A stretch of DNA of 64,000 bases from Dama dama (taxonomy: Eukaryota > Chordata > Mammalia > Artiodactyla > Cervidae), in NCBI RefSeq assembly GCF_033118175.1, contig NC_083692.1, positions 16,006,001 through 16,070,000 on the forward strand, written 5' to 3'. Within the stretch, counting starts at the first letter, position 1. Each line of letters opens with the position of its first letter. The translations under genes were made by a program, and so were the position numbers. Below the pieces are notes generated by a model, which did not search any database, was not told where the DNA came from, and worked only from the letters and a program-made list of their open reading frames with translations. This document shows positions 12,293 through 22,975 of this stretch, piece by piece.

Positions 12293-12851
12293 AGATTCCA
12301 GATACATGGGACCAGGATGGGAAGACTCCTAGGGCATTCGGGAGGACACATACAGAGGTGGGAGTACGTACAGGGGGGTGACGCAATGAAGGACCGTCAT
12401 TTTAAAAAATATATACATCTTAAGAAGCCATTCCAGCCACATTATCCTTATTAGAAAATAAAACAATCTCCACATAGTGCTTTTCTTTGGTGCTCTTGCG
12501 TGGGCATGGGCCTCTGTCCCCTCGCCACGACCCCCTCCACCTTCTGTCTTCGAGGGGGTGGGGGGAGTCTGGAGGGAAGGGTGGCCCCTGACCCGGGGGC
12601 AGGTGCAGACTCTGGCTCCTCTACGGCCCTGCCATGGCCTCCCACCCAACATCCGGCTCTGGTTTTCCTAGTCGGTTCTTAAATTGTGCCCTGGGGAATC
12701 ACTGAAGCTTCCTCTGTACCAAAACTGCAAGCCCTTATCAAGGTTCACACATGCCAAAGCCAGTCTAGAATCTCGAGAGAAAGTGGGGACACGGGCACCA
12801 AACAAAACCCAGCCAATACCACCTTCTCCATGGTTGGATTTTTTTTTCCAT

Positions 12852-12857
12852 TTTATT
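12852..12857 (-). terminator. ESRRB: Candidate proximal polyadenylation signal AATAAA
   Basis: A second minus-strand AATAAA lies 565 bp closer to the stop codon, followed by a run of As on the sense strand. It could give a shorter 3' UTR. Confidence 0.35.
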
Positions 12858-15468
12858 TCTTGGTTCATTTCAATGACCTGTATCATGAGAGTACAACTGA
12901 GAAGGGCTATGTCCTCTTTACAGATTTTCCAGGAACAGTGGATTTGGGGGGAAACTTCAGTTTTGTTCTGTTTAGTGGGGATGGGGTGTTCTAAACTCTC
13001 CTCACTTCACATCCTCTGCTAAGTCATCCCCCCAACCTCCTCCCTACTTCCCAGGGAGGTCCCAAAAGCTGGCTAGGCTCCCAACTAAGAAGCTGGCCCG
13101 TAAACAACTTCTCTGAATGCCAACGGATCCATCAAGTACACACCACGGCCTTCCCCACTGAACAGACTTCTCATCGTTCCTTGTACATTTCCTGTTGCCA
13201 TGAGAGATTTTTAATGTAAAAGCAGCAGCCACCTCAGTGGCACCAAGCCATCAGGACCATGGCCCCCCTTTTCCTATAAGGGGGCTCTAACGCTGGCACA
13301 ATGGCAGACGCATGGGCTCTGGCAAGGCAAAGCTGCCCTGTACATGCAACACCCACCCACTACAAACCACTTGTTGCACTGTTAATCAGAGGTGCTTCTT
13401 CTAGAAAAGATGGACAGTGAAGACCAGTTGTGAACTAGCCCCTGGGGCGGCTCACAGCTCAGGTCCTCATGCTCGAGCAGTGACCACCCTACACAGAACG
13501 GGGGTGATGAGATGTGACCCTCTGCTCCCTGCCTCCTTGAGCACACAAGACAGCAAGAGGCTGGGGGAGGCTCCCACACAGCAGACCCCCATCTCTCCAG
13601 GCAGATGTCAAGGAATGGCCCCCAACAGCTAAGTAGGCCTGGATTTTACCCCTGGTCCCTCAGAGGTGCCTGTGCATTTATCTGCCCAGATTGGAGACTG
13701 CACAGGACACTAGCAGCCACCTTGGATCATTCCAGTGTTGCCAGACAAGTGACTCTGGCCTTGAAGACCCCATAGGCAAAAAAGGGAGGGGGCATACTTC
13801 GCTGGTCTGTGAAATCTCTTGGAACCCCTGACATTTTCTCCATGAAGGTATCTGAGAGCAGCGGATGGGATTTAGCCAGCTCTCACACCTGGGGTGACCT
13901 TAGCACATCCTGGCAGAAGTTCAGAAGGAGCCGTGTCTGGGTGTGGAAAGGCAGAACCAGCGGTAGCTGCTTCCCTTGGAAGGCTGCGAGGCTGTGGAAC
14001 AGGACGCCTGGTCCCCTGGTTCTGGGGCTGGGTGGGTGGGAACTGCCTGCCTCTCAAAGTGACGAGAGGTCAGGGTAGAATGTATGTGGACTCCCCAGGT
14101 GTCCCTGGCAGGACTGCTCCGATCCCTGCTTTAGAAGACAGCTGATTGGAAGGATGCTTGAAACTCCTTCAGCCATGGGAGGTCCTCTAAGCTGCTCTCA
14201 GCCAACCCCATGAGCCCCGGATGGTGTGTTCAAGGTGCCCTCCCCCCAATCTGAGTGTGTTATAATGAACTTCCATAGCCACTCACCGAAATGGGTGACC
14301 CACTGTTCCCATTCGGCCAGGACTGGAGGGTTTCCTGGGAAATAGATTCTCAATGCCGAAATGGGTCCTGGGCAAACTGGGGTGGTTGGTACCTTATGTA
14401 GCAGCCTGATGGTCTGGTAGAGGTCATGTCCTGCCAGAAAGCTGGCATTTAAGTGCACCTGGGGAGCTATTCTATACCTCCTCAGTCCAAGGATGGCAGG
14501 TGCAAACCCTCCTGTAGCACTGATTCACCCTGCCCTTTGGAAGGCAAGGGAGGGGGAATCCTGGTGTCCACTGATCAGGCAGGCTGGTGACCCCTGTGGA
14601 GCCCCTGTCTTCAGAGTTCCCTTGCCTGCTCGTCTCTACTTCTGGGCCTTTCTGTGCTCAGCAAAGCTTGGTCTGGGCCTCTCCCTATCCCACCTGGGTC
14701 CTCCCAGAGCTGCCAGCCTAGAATCAAGTGCCCAGGGTGCCCTCGGAGGGGCCAGGTCCCTGCACATCCCTTAGCTCCCCAGGCCCACCTGCTCTGGACT
14801 CCCAGCAAGCGGGAGAAGCCCGCAGAAGTGGGGGTGCTGGGCCATGGTGTCTTGGACCCTGCTCTGCTCTGAGCCAGCACCGTCCCCACCTGTGGGCCCT
14901 GAAGTCTTGGATGGTGGAACCCGCAGTGGGGGTGAGCTCTGAGGTCGGGCAGGAAGTCACAGTGGGGTTCCTGGGGATGGGGAGAGAGGGAGCGGGCCCT
15001 GGGGCAGCGGTGTCAGACGGGTGGGGGGTGCCCCAAGGGGGCAGGGTGACCAGGAAAATCCATGAGCTCTGGAAGCTAGTCCCCAGATGGTGAGCTGGGC
15101 TGGCCTGGGAGCCTAGGTGAAGGATGGAGGGAGGAAGCTGTATGGATTGTGGAAGGCGTGGGGCCTCCTGGGAGGCAGAACCTCAGAGTAGGCAGGCCCT
15201 CTGGAAGAAAGTACCTGCTTTCTGGGAGAGGAAAGCCCCCGAAAGTATACCCCTGCCTGAGTATGCCAGAGTCCTTGGCACTCATCACTGCCCGCCCAGG
15301 CCGTGGGTGGAGGCCGAGGGGAGGGGGGATGTCGGAGAGGTGGTTACGAAATGTACGTGCTGCCTCTTGGTGATCAGGTGGGGAGACGGGGCCTTTCCTC
15401 CTGGGTGGTCTCCAGCCTCAGGGGGGAGTCAGCTCTGGCCCAGGCCTCGGCATTGCCCGTGGCGGAGG

Positions 15469-15498
15469 AAAAAAAAAAAACCAAATGAAAAAAAAAAA
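15469..15498 (-). repeat. Paired U tracts in the ESRRB 3' UTR
   Basis: Two A runs on the plus strand (12 and 11 long, 7 bp apart) give U11 and U12 tracts on the sense strand, about 220 nt after the stop. This is a possible binding site for U-rich-RNA proteins; function is inferred only. Confidence 0.85.
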
Positions 15499-15719
15499 GC
15501 CAGTTACAGATGAACCCCGCACCTGCCTTCCCATCCCCGTACCCCCCGCCCCTCCAGCACCCGGGACTCTGCACACAGCCAGGAGGCGAGGAGCCCCTTC
15601 GGCCGGGACGGCTCGCGGCCATGATACAGGACTTGAATGTTGAGGCTGGTGGCTGTGGAGGTGTTCGCGTCGGTCCATCCGTCTGTCCTTGGGCGGGAGT
15701 CCGTCCATGGGCCGGGCCG

Positions 15720-15964
15720 TCAGACCTTGGCCTCCAGCATCTCCAGGAAGAGTTTGTGCATGGGCACCTTGCCTTGCAGTTTGATGCTGTAGAAGTGCTG
15801 TACCGCCTTGGCGGCCGTCTGCCGGAGCAGGGGCAGCGTCAGCAGCAACTTGCCCGTCCTCCGCGGCTCCTCGTGGCGCTGGCTCAGCTCGTAGTCCTGC
15901 AGCGCCTCATGCAGCAGGTCCTGCAGCTTCTGGACCGCCTCCAAATCCTCGATGTACATGGAAT
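15720..15964 (-). CDS. ESRRB: ESRRB last coding exon: end of ligand-binding domain, helix 12 and stop
   Basis: This exon supplies 245 coding bases: two bases completing aspartate 353, then 80 residues and a TGA stop at 15720-15722. It begins SMYIEDLEAVQKLQDLLHEA (helix 9), passes through RRTGKLLLTLPLLRQTAAKA (helix 10/11, the dimer interface of the fold) and ends KVPMHKLFLEMLEAKV, where the LFLEML segment is activation helix 12. The terminal residues match the short-form ERR-beta end. The acceptor is gctgtgtccgcag. The last codons read AAG GTC TGA, so AAG|GTCTGA could also serve as a weak splice donor that removes the stop (see findings). The longer human isoforms are, as I recall, reported to be primate-specific, so I annotate the stop as real. 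Confidence 0.97.
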
Positions 15965-16289
15965 CTGCGGACACAGCGGGGTGGGCATCAGCGGTGCAAC
16001 TGTGGAGCGCAGCCCTGGGTGTAGGGGGCCCCCATCACTGCTTTCAGAGCCTTCCAGACCCTCACTTTACAGAGACAAACCCAGGCTCAGAAGGGTTAAG
16101 CTGCCGGTCTGAAGCCTCAGAGGCCAATGACAGAGCTGGGGTTCACACCCAAGGAGAGATCTGTGTCCACGGAGGACTTTTCTTAGAAAACCACCAGGAG
16201 GTGGCAGTGAAGGGTTTGAACATGAGCAGTGAAGGGTTTGCCCCAGAGGTGCCGGGGGGGACTCTGGCGCCAAAGTGGTGGAATTGTGA

Positions 16290-16450
16290 TCTTGCGCCCC
16301 TCACTTGCTAGCTCTGTGACTTTCAGCAAGTTGTTTCAGTTCTCTGCACCTCATGTTCCTCATTTGTGAAGGGCCACATAATAGCTAGATCTACCTTGAG
16401 AGGCTAAATGAGTTAATACCCACCAAGGGCTTAAAATAGTACTTGTCATA
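16290..16450 (+). repeat. MIR remnant
   Basis: MIR core phrase ctctgtgactttcagcaagt followed by cctcatttgtgaagggccac and a ggctaaatgagttaatac segment. Confidence 0.75.
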
Positions 16451-16481
16451 ACTATGGTACTATAGTGCCCAACTATGGTAC

Positions 16482-16722
16482 CATCATCACCATAACCATC
16501 ACCACCATCATCATCTTACACATCACAATCGTCAGTTTATCACCACTGTCATATCTCCACCATCATCACCACCACCACCATAACCATCACCACCACCATC
16601 ACCTCCATCATCACCATCACCACCTTATCAGCATCATGATATCAGCTTATCAGTCATATGATGTGATCAGTCATATCACCGCCATCATCACCATTAGAGT
16701 CATCATCGTGATTTTATTGTTA
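16482..16722. repeat. (CAT/CAC)n trinucleotide-type repeat
   Basis: Imperfect CAT and CAC triplets extend for about 240 bp, interrupted by short unique segments. On the sense strand of ESRRB this is a GTG/ATG repeat lying roughly 520-760 nt upstream of the last exon's acceptor. Confidence 0.9.
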
Positions 16723-17399
16723 CTGCTGCCACTAGGCACCAGCTCACATGAGTAGTTGTTACAGTTATATGTACACAGATAAAGGGGCTGAATCCTGTGT
16801 CTGGGTGCCCTGAGGTGGGGCATATGGGGGAACTGAGATAGCACGGTAGGGCACAAAGAGGGGAGATGCTATTGGGAGTTTTAGAAAATCCTGGGGAGGG
16901 CTTTGGACTCAGGCCATGAATTTCAAATGAAATTTACCTAAATTGCGGAGGTGGCAAGGAGGTGCTCACGGACAGCTGGGTTATAGTTGGGTCTGAGCCA
17001 AAGCAAAGTGGAGCCCACTTCCTGGCCTCAGGAAAAATAACCCACCTTCTTCTGACATTCCTTAAAGAAATTGAGCCTCCACCCTGAACTGCAGCACCCA
17101 AGGCCTGTCCAAGGTGGGAGGGTAAGGGTGCATGTGGGTCAAGTGAACTGGAAGCTGGGGGTGGGTCACCAAGGAAGGCTGAGCAAGTTTCCTGAATTCC
17201 TCAAAAGAGCAGGACAATTCTTTGCATGCTCTGTTTGCTAATTTTTTTTTTTTTCTTTCTATGCTGTGTTTGTTGAGCTACCAGACTGCTGCGGGCAGCT
17301 GTACCAACTAGCTGACCCCAGTGGTTCCCTCTGACCTTGTGGCACTCAGGCCATGCCTCCACGGGTCCTGCCTCTTTTCTCTTGGGCGAACATCAATAG

Positions 17400-17590
17400 A
17401 GTGAGGTGGGTGAGACTCTGGAGCCTTAGATGCTGTGTGACTTTGGCCAAGTTACTTAGGCTCTCTGAGATTGTTCCCTTGTCTGTGAAATGGAGCAAAT
17501 GAGGGTGCACGCCTCCTAGGTGAAGGCTAAATGACCTAGCATGTCATCAGGCACTTTGTAAGCACCTAATAAACATCGTTACTATCATTA
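17400..17590 (+). repeat. MIR
   Basis: A well-preserved MIR: gctgtgtgactttggccaag, then cttgtctgtgaaatggagca and a ctaataaacatcgttactat tail. Confidence 0.85.
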
Positions 17591-17869
17591 CTTTGAGAGC
17601 TCAGAAGGCAGGAGATGCCCTCGCGGGGCTGGCCCTATACCTAAGATTCCCACACAATGTTTTGCCCCTTGTTGCTAAGGCAGTGAGGACTCTTCCTTTT
17701 GGCAATTGGGGAAAAAACCTGGCTCCATTCCTACACTCTTGGCTGATTTCAGAGCATGGTCCCTGTAAGGCTGCGACCTGTCCATCCAGACACCATGCCT
17801 CCTGCCAGCTTCCTCTCCCCATCACCCCACCCTCCCCAAGGAGGCCAAAATTGGCAGCTGCCTTCCACC

Positions 17870-17995
17870 GAAAATGAAATAAAATAACATTGCAAGATTA
17901 ATTTCTTTGCAATCTATCAGCTAGTCTGTATTGATGGCATTGATAAACTGTTAATTACAAAATCAATGGCTATGAATTTTTTTCTGCTGTCAAGG
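17870..17995. promoter_or_regulatory. AT-rich repeat-free block, possible conserved noncoding element
   Basis: A stretch with several homeodomain-type ATTA/TAAT cores and no match to a known repeat, set in GC-richer intron. It looks like deeply conserved intronic DNA, but that is composition-based inference. Confidence 0.3.
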
Positions 17996-18574
17996 AGCCT
18001 TAAGAGAGGCCAGGAGGGGGTGAAAGATAGCCCGCTGGCTCCCGAGGGGCTGTGTTTTGGGGCAACAGCCTCTGAGGTGCTCTGGTCCACTTAACCTCAG
18101 CAGAGGCACCCATGGTGGCTTGCCTCCAGAACCACTCCAATGATCTCCTGGCCCATCTCTCCTCCAGCTACACTATCTGCCTGGATGACTTTCCCCTCAT
18201 TGCTGGGGACAGGCCATGTCCCCAGAGGCTTTCAAGGCTCTCTATACCAACCCCATTCTACCCCACTCCCTTCACAGTCCTGGAGCTTCCAGTCTAACAC
18301 CAACAGCTCTTCTAGCCTAATCTCTCAACAGGCCTGTTCTCTCTCTGTTTCCTGATGCATCTGATCACTCCATGACTCAGCCAAGGTCGTGGGCATCACA
18401 AACTCCTCTTTTCCCACTTAGAGCTCTTGGATCTGCAGAGAGCTGCAGGATGGCCTGGTAAACACCACGGGGCCAAGAAGTCCAGGTTCCCAGCACTCTG
18501 TCGCTCACGACAAAGCATGTACGCAGGCAGAGCTTGATGCTAGCTGAAGTTCCTGATGGGCTCTATCAGTCCTT

Positions 18575-18798
18575 GCATGCGTGCTCAGTCGCTTCAGTCA
18601 TGTCTGACTCTGACCCCATGGACTGGAGCCCACCAGGCTCTCCTGTCCACGAGATTCTCCAGGCAAGAATACTGGAGTGGGTTGCCATGCCTTTCTTTCT
18701 CCAGGGTATCTTCCTGACCCAGGGATCAAACCCGGGTCTCCTGTATGTATCTCCTGCGTTGCAGGCAGATTCTTTACCACTGAGCTACCAGGGAAGCC
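18575..18798 (-). mobile_element. Bov-tA SINE
   Basis: A full reverse-complement copy ending gctaccagggaagccc at the high-coordinate side, followed shortly by a GT array at 18822. Confidence 0.92.
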
Positions 18799-18821
18799 CG
18801 TCAGTCCTTAGGAGTTTCGTA

Positions 18822-18845
18822 TTTGTGTGTGTGTGTGTGTGTGCA
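18822..18845. repeat. (GT)n microsatellite
   Basis: A GT run continuing into alternating purine-pyrimidine DNA (gcacgcatgcac), with Z-DNA-type composition. Confidence 0.92.
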
Positions 18846-19891
18846 CGCATGCACTTGGATGTGCATGTGTGCATGTCTGTCTGTATGTATTGAGATGAAG
18901 ACAAGAGCTGCTGGCAGAGCTGAATAGACCTCAGAGAGCCCTTGCAGTTTGTCCGTGGGGGGAGTGAGGTGACCGCTGAGCAGACTCCTACCTCTTCACA
19001 CTCTTCTCCTGGTCCGGGCAAGCGTGAGCTCCAGGTCTCTGTCATGAGAAGCGGTCAGGAGACTCCAACAACAAGGATGTGCCCTTGGGGGTCTGGCCAG
19101 CCTTGCTGCGTCTCTCTGTGCTCCCCAGTGTCCTCGGCTCCTACCGGTTTCCTCTCCTCCTCTGCCCAGCCAAACCCCCAGCCCCTCTGTGACCGCTGAC
19201 TACAATGCCTCCCTTTGAATAGGAGAGCGTGCAGGACTGTCAGGGTGTGAGACTTGGCTGTGTGATACGTGATGACCGAGATCTGTCTCCTGCGTTTGTC
19301 AAAGCGGAACCGGGCAATACAGAGTGCGCTCTGCTGGCAACTCTGGACTTTTGTTAATAATAATGTATCAGCATTGGCTCATTAATTGTAACAAATTACC
19401 ACACTAAGCCTGGATGTTAATAGTAGGGGAAAGGGTGCATAGGGCCTGGAGGACGTGGGTGGGCTGGTGTGTGCAACTCTACGGAACTCTACCTGACCAG
19501 TTACTCTGTCGGCCTGAAACTGTATGAAAAAAGCCCCAATAGCATTAGCATTCTCTAACAAAGCCTACATTGCAATTTTGGAATCCTAAGGTGTGGGTAA
19601 ATGGTCTCTACAGAGGTATGTAAAATGTTTAATTCTTATTTTGCATTGGTTTTTTTTAATAAAAGGGATTGGAACTGAAAAAAAAGAAAAAAAAAGTTTC
19701 CTTCTATTAGGTTGGGTTTCCTAGAAGCAGAGCCCGACACAGGGGTTCAGGTGCATGGGATTTGTGGAGAGTGTGCTCTCAGGAGAAAGAAAGGTGGGAG
19801 GTAGGATACCAAAGGGTAGGAGAAAGCAAGATAGGGAGACAGCCTGGCTTGGTTCTGGTCCCACTCCAGGAGTCCAGCCTTTTGTTCTCCT

Positions 19892-19949
19892 GTGTGTGCC
19901 TGCCATTGGCTGAAGGTGTGTGTGTGTGTGTGTGCCTGCCATTGGCTGA

Positions 19950-19991
<42 letters not shown>

Positions 19992-20007
19992 CTGCCATTG
20001 GCTGAAG

Positions 20008-20046
<39 letters not shown>
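19892..20046. repeat. Composite minisatellite: 19-bp unit interleaved with GT arrays
   Basis: The 19-bp unit gcctgccattggctgaagg occurs three times, at 19898-19916, 19934-19952 and 19990-20008. GT arrays of about 17, 37 and 36 bp follow the copies. The three units are identical, which implies recent expansion. Confidence 0.97.
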
Positions 20047-20047
<1 letters not shown>

Positions 20048-20379
20048 TGCAGGGAGTTGACGGAATCCTCCAAACAAGGCAGGTAAGGCTAGGTCTCTGG
20101 TGAAGGGAGAAGCCATGGGCTATTTGCAGCAAAATTCAGCAGCTGGGGTGCGGGTGTGTTAAGCTAGTGAGGGGGCGGTCTGAGTGGGGCACCAAAAGCA
20201 ACCCCTGCATTCTCCATGAAGCCATTTGTTAGGGAGCCAGCTGTCCTGGTTTTCCAGGAACTGTTGTTTCTCAGGACATGGAACTTCCAGTGAAAGTGTG
20301 ACAGCATCAAGCAAACCAGCTGGTTATCCTGTCTGTACATCTGGAACCAGCTCTCCTTCTTCCATACACTGATAACACT

Positions 20380-20570
20380 TGTTTCCTCAAATATTAATAA
20401 TAATGATAATTAATATTTATTGAACATTTCCTCTAGGCAAGGCACAGAGCTAAGTGCTTATCTTCAGTCGATCATTTAAAAAACAAAAGTGCTTACACAC
20501 AGGACAGAACTGGGGAAGGTTGCCACACTGCTACCAAGTATCAAAGCTAGAATTCAAACTTGGGTTCCAT
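20380..20570 (-). repeat. MIR or L2 remnant
   Basis: Phrases such as ttattgaacatttcctctag and ggcacagagctaagtgctta are typical of an old MIR in reverse orientation. Confidence 0.55.
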
Positions 20571-20929
20571 TTGAACTCAACTGAGACTTGAGCAATTGAC
20601 TACTGCATGCGCCCAGCAGCAGAATTAAGTGTCTGTGTGCCTGACACTCTTTCTTTAGGACAGGGAGCCTGCCTTTCTCCTTCTTCTGCAATCCCCACCC
20701 CAGCCCCCTGCACCTGGCCTGGTACCTGCAGAGGGCGGACACCTTCTAAATGTGGACACAGGTTACATTTAAGCCCCCAGATAGTCTAGCCAGAAGTTGG
20801 TAGGTAGAGGCTAAAACAATTGGAGTGAGGCCTCCTTTTTAATGCTAGGAAGGTTTTCTCTCTTGGGCCTGAGCAATTTGAGTAGGAGATTTAAGGAGTC
20901 TGTATAAGCTTGGAGTTGATTTTGGAATA

Positions 20930-21110
20930 TGAGGACCTGGGCTTAGGTCCTAGGTTCAGTACTCTTTGACTGTGTGACCCTGGGCAATGTGCTTCAGCTT
21001 TCCAACACACCCAGTTTCTCCATTTGTAAAGTGGGGTTAAAATGATAAGAGCATTGCTCATAGGGTTGAATTGTAAGACGAAATCGGTTCATGGCTAATT
21101 GATTTAATAG
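20930..21110 (+). repeat. MIR
   Basis: Core phrase tgactgtgtgaccctgggca with ctccatttgtaaagtggggt downstream. Confidence 0.8.
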
Positions 21111-21119
21111 GCTGAGTAT

Positions 21120-21345
21120 TTATGTGCCAGGCATGTTGTAAGCATAATTTTACAGAAATAAATCCCTTCCACAGTCTTCTGGGGTGGAATCTTCTGGACT
21201 GTTTATTATTCCCATTTTACTGATGAAGAAACTGAGGCACAGAGTGAAGTGAGGCACAGATTTGCCCAAGTGACAGAAGCAGGATTTGACTCTTAGCAAC
21301 TGGGCTCTAGAATCTGTGCCCTTAACCCCTGTGTTGATCTGCAAG
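21120..21345 (-). repeat. MIR or related remnant
   Basis: Contains cattttactgatgaagaaac and ctgaggcacagagtgaagtg, the reverse-orientation MIR core, about 230 bp from the donor of the 270-bp exon. Confidence 0.65.
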
Positions 21346-21574
21346 GCAAGGGCCCAGGGGAGGGCTTAGGAAATACTCAACCAATGCCAGCCTTTGTCAC
21401 CACCTTTGCAACTCCAGGCCATCCTGTGCACAACCTTTAGTGGCAAGAAGCTCTAGCATCATCATGCCACTCCTGCTCAGAGCCACCCTAATTGCTGGTC
21501 CCAGAGCTGTGTGTGCTCCCCTGGGCACAAAGACCTCTCCGAGCTCCCCCTGCAGGCCCCACCCCCGCCCGTAC

Positions 21575-21844
21575 CTGAGTTGGCCAGGGCCAGGGCCTTG
21601 AGCGTCACGAACTCCTCCTTCTCCACCTTGAGCTTCTTGTACCTGCGCACCAGCTGCAGGATGGCCCGGTAGAGCTCCAGCAGCCCCGCAAGGCGGGAGT
21701 GCTCCTCGTCCATGATGTAGTCCTCCGCGTACACCAGCTTGTCGTCGTAGGGCAGCGAGCGGTACACGATGCCCAGGATAAGGATCTCCATCCAGGCGCT
21801 CTGCAGCAGGCTCATCTGGTCCCCCAGAGAGAGGTTGGAGAAGC
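21575..21844 (-). CDS. ESRRB: ESRRB exon: core of the ligand-binding domain
   Basis: This 270-bp exon encodes about residues 264-352. It begins FSNLSLGDQMSLLQSAWMEI, the nuclear-receptor signature of helices 3-5 (F..L...DQ..LL...W.E), continues LILGIVYRSLPYDDKLVY (helix 5 and beta turn), and ends VEKEEFVTLKALALANS (helices 7-8). The span covers the coactivator groove and most of the hydrophobic core. The acceptor is ctctcccggcag and the donor is CTCAG|gtacgg. The exon is GC-rich and carries an antisense open frame that is a shadow. Positions 21882-21922, just upstream in the intron, hold a run of G tracts on the plus strand. Confidence 0.97.
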
Positions 21845-22517
21845 CTGCCGGGAGAGGGGGCCAGCAGGGTGGCAGCGTTCAGGTGGGTGGGCGGGGGGGT
21901 GGGGGGTGGGGGGTCGGGGCGGCAGAGGAGGAGGGGATCCTGACCCTCCATTCCACCTGCTGGACTCATGGTCCTTCCTCGGTGAATGAGTCAGACGTGG
22001 AATTCATGGAAAAGACTTACATAACGAGAGCTCGGTCAACATTGACAGTTGTTATTGTCCTTATCCTTGTTATTCTATGGTATTTTTCAAATGTGCCAGG
22101 AGGCTTTTTGATTAACCAAAGGCATTTGTAATTTAAGGAGCCCCTGAATACATAGAATCAGGAGGTGGCAGGACAGGATCCCCTCCACTCCGAGAAGCTT
22201 CCAGATCCCCCTCTCTGCTCAAAGCAGGGGAGGCATGGGGTTTTAGAGTGACAGCTGGTCCTTCGGGTGAAGCCTCAGCTGTACAGAAACAAGGGGCCCA
22301 AAACCAGGAAGGAGAAATCACCTGCTCCCAGCCAGCGACCCCCTAGTGACCACAGCTGGGGCTGCTGACTGCTCAGAGCCCTCGGAGTCAGGGGGAGACT
22401 TTATCACGGGCAGCCTGTCCTCCCAGAAGTCAGCCCCGCTGGCCTGGCCATCACTCTTCACCTAACGATGTCCTAAGCAGTCCTGTATCCTGTGGGCTTG
22501 GATCATGGCCATTTCCC

Positions 22518-22690
22518 CTTTGGAAAAGACCCTGATGCTGGGAAAGACTGAGGGCAGGAGGAGAAGGGGGCCATAGAGGATAAGGTGGTTGGATGGCATC
22601 ACCAAACATGAGTTTGAGCAAAGTGTGGGAGATAGTGAAGGACAGGGAAGGCTGGCGTGCTATAGTCTGAGGGGTTGCAACAACAATGAG
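22518..22690 (+). mobile_element. BovB (RTE) 3' fragment, diverged
   Basis: Recognised by tggaaaagaccctgatgctg, then ggttggatggcatcaccaaa and gggaaggctggcgtgctata. It is more diverged than the other BovB pieces and lacks the CTGAA tail. Confidence 0.85.
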
Positions 22691-22769
22691 CATGGAGGCT
22701 GCGTCCAGAGTGAAAGAAGGTTGGGGGTGGGGAAAGCTCCAGAATTATGACACCATCTTGTTCAGTGTG

Positions 22770-22975
22770 CTCTGGAGATTGCCTGGGCTTGAATCCCAAT
22801 TCCTCATTTACTACCTGTAGGCTGACCTAGGAGGAGCTGTGCTACTTCCCCAAACCTCAGCTTCCTCTTTTGTGAAATGGGTATAACCGTAGTGCCTGCC
22901 TCAGAGAGCCACTATGAGGCCTAAATGAGACAACAATCATGCAACATACATTTACTGAGCTGTTGCTATTATTAG
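22770..22975 (+). repeat. MIR
   Basis: Contains ctcagcttcctcttttgtga and ggcctaaatgagacaacaat in MIR order. Confidence 0.75.

Larger units (their letters stand above)
12270..15719 (-). other. ESRRB: Probable ESRRB 3' untranslated region
   Basis: The 3.4 kb after the stop contains no recognisable SINE, BovB or L1 copy, in sharp contrast to flanking DNA, which fits an exonic or otherwise constrained segment. It is GC-rich near the stop and more mixed further on. Two minus-strand AATAAA hexamers lie at 12852-12857 and 12287-12292; I use the distal one, giving cleavage near 12270. A pair of U tracts sits about 220 bases after the stop. Short open frames on either strand here show no recognisable protein. 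The exact end is an inference. Confidence 0.55.
15965..21574 (-). other. ESRRB: ESRRB intron between the 270-bp exon and the last exon
   Basis: This 5.6-kb intron has a gtacgg donor and a tgtccgcag acceptor. It holds a 240-bp (CAT/CAC)n block about 500 bp from the acceptor, several MIR copies, one Bov-tA, a composite GT minisatellite near 19.9-20.05 kb, and an AT-rich repeat-free stretch at 17.87-17.99 kb. No additional exon was seen. Confidence 0.9.

Noticed and set aside
15510..16112. A 200-codon plus-strand open frame over the last ESRRB exon
   Set aside because: Antisense shadow of the coding exon. The protein is low-complexity Q/L-rich with no family resemblance.
19762..20132. Open frames of 108-131 codons encoding TH or VC repeats
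   Set aside because: They are translations of the GT/CA minisatellite in several frames and carry no protein signal.
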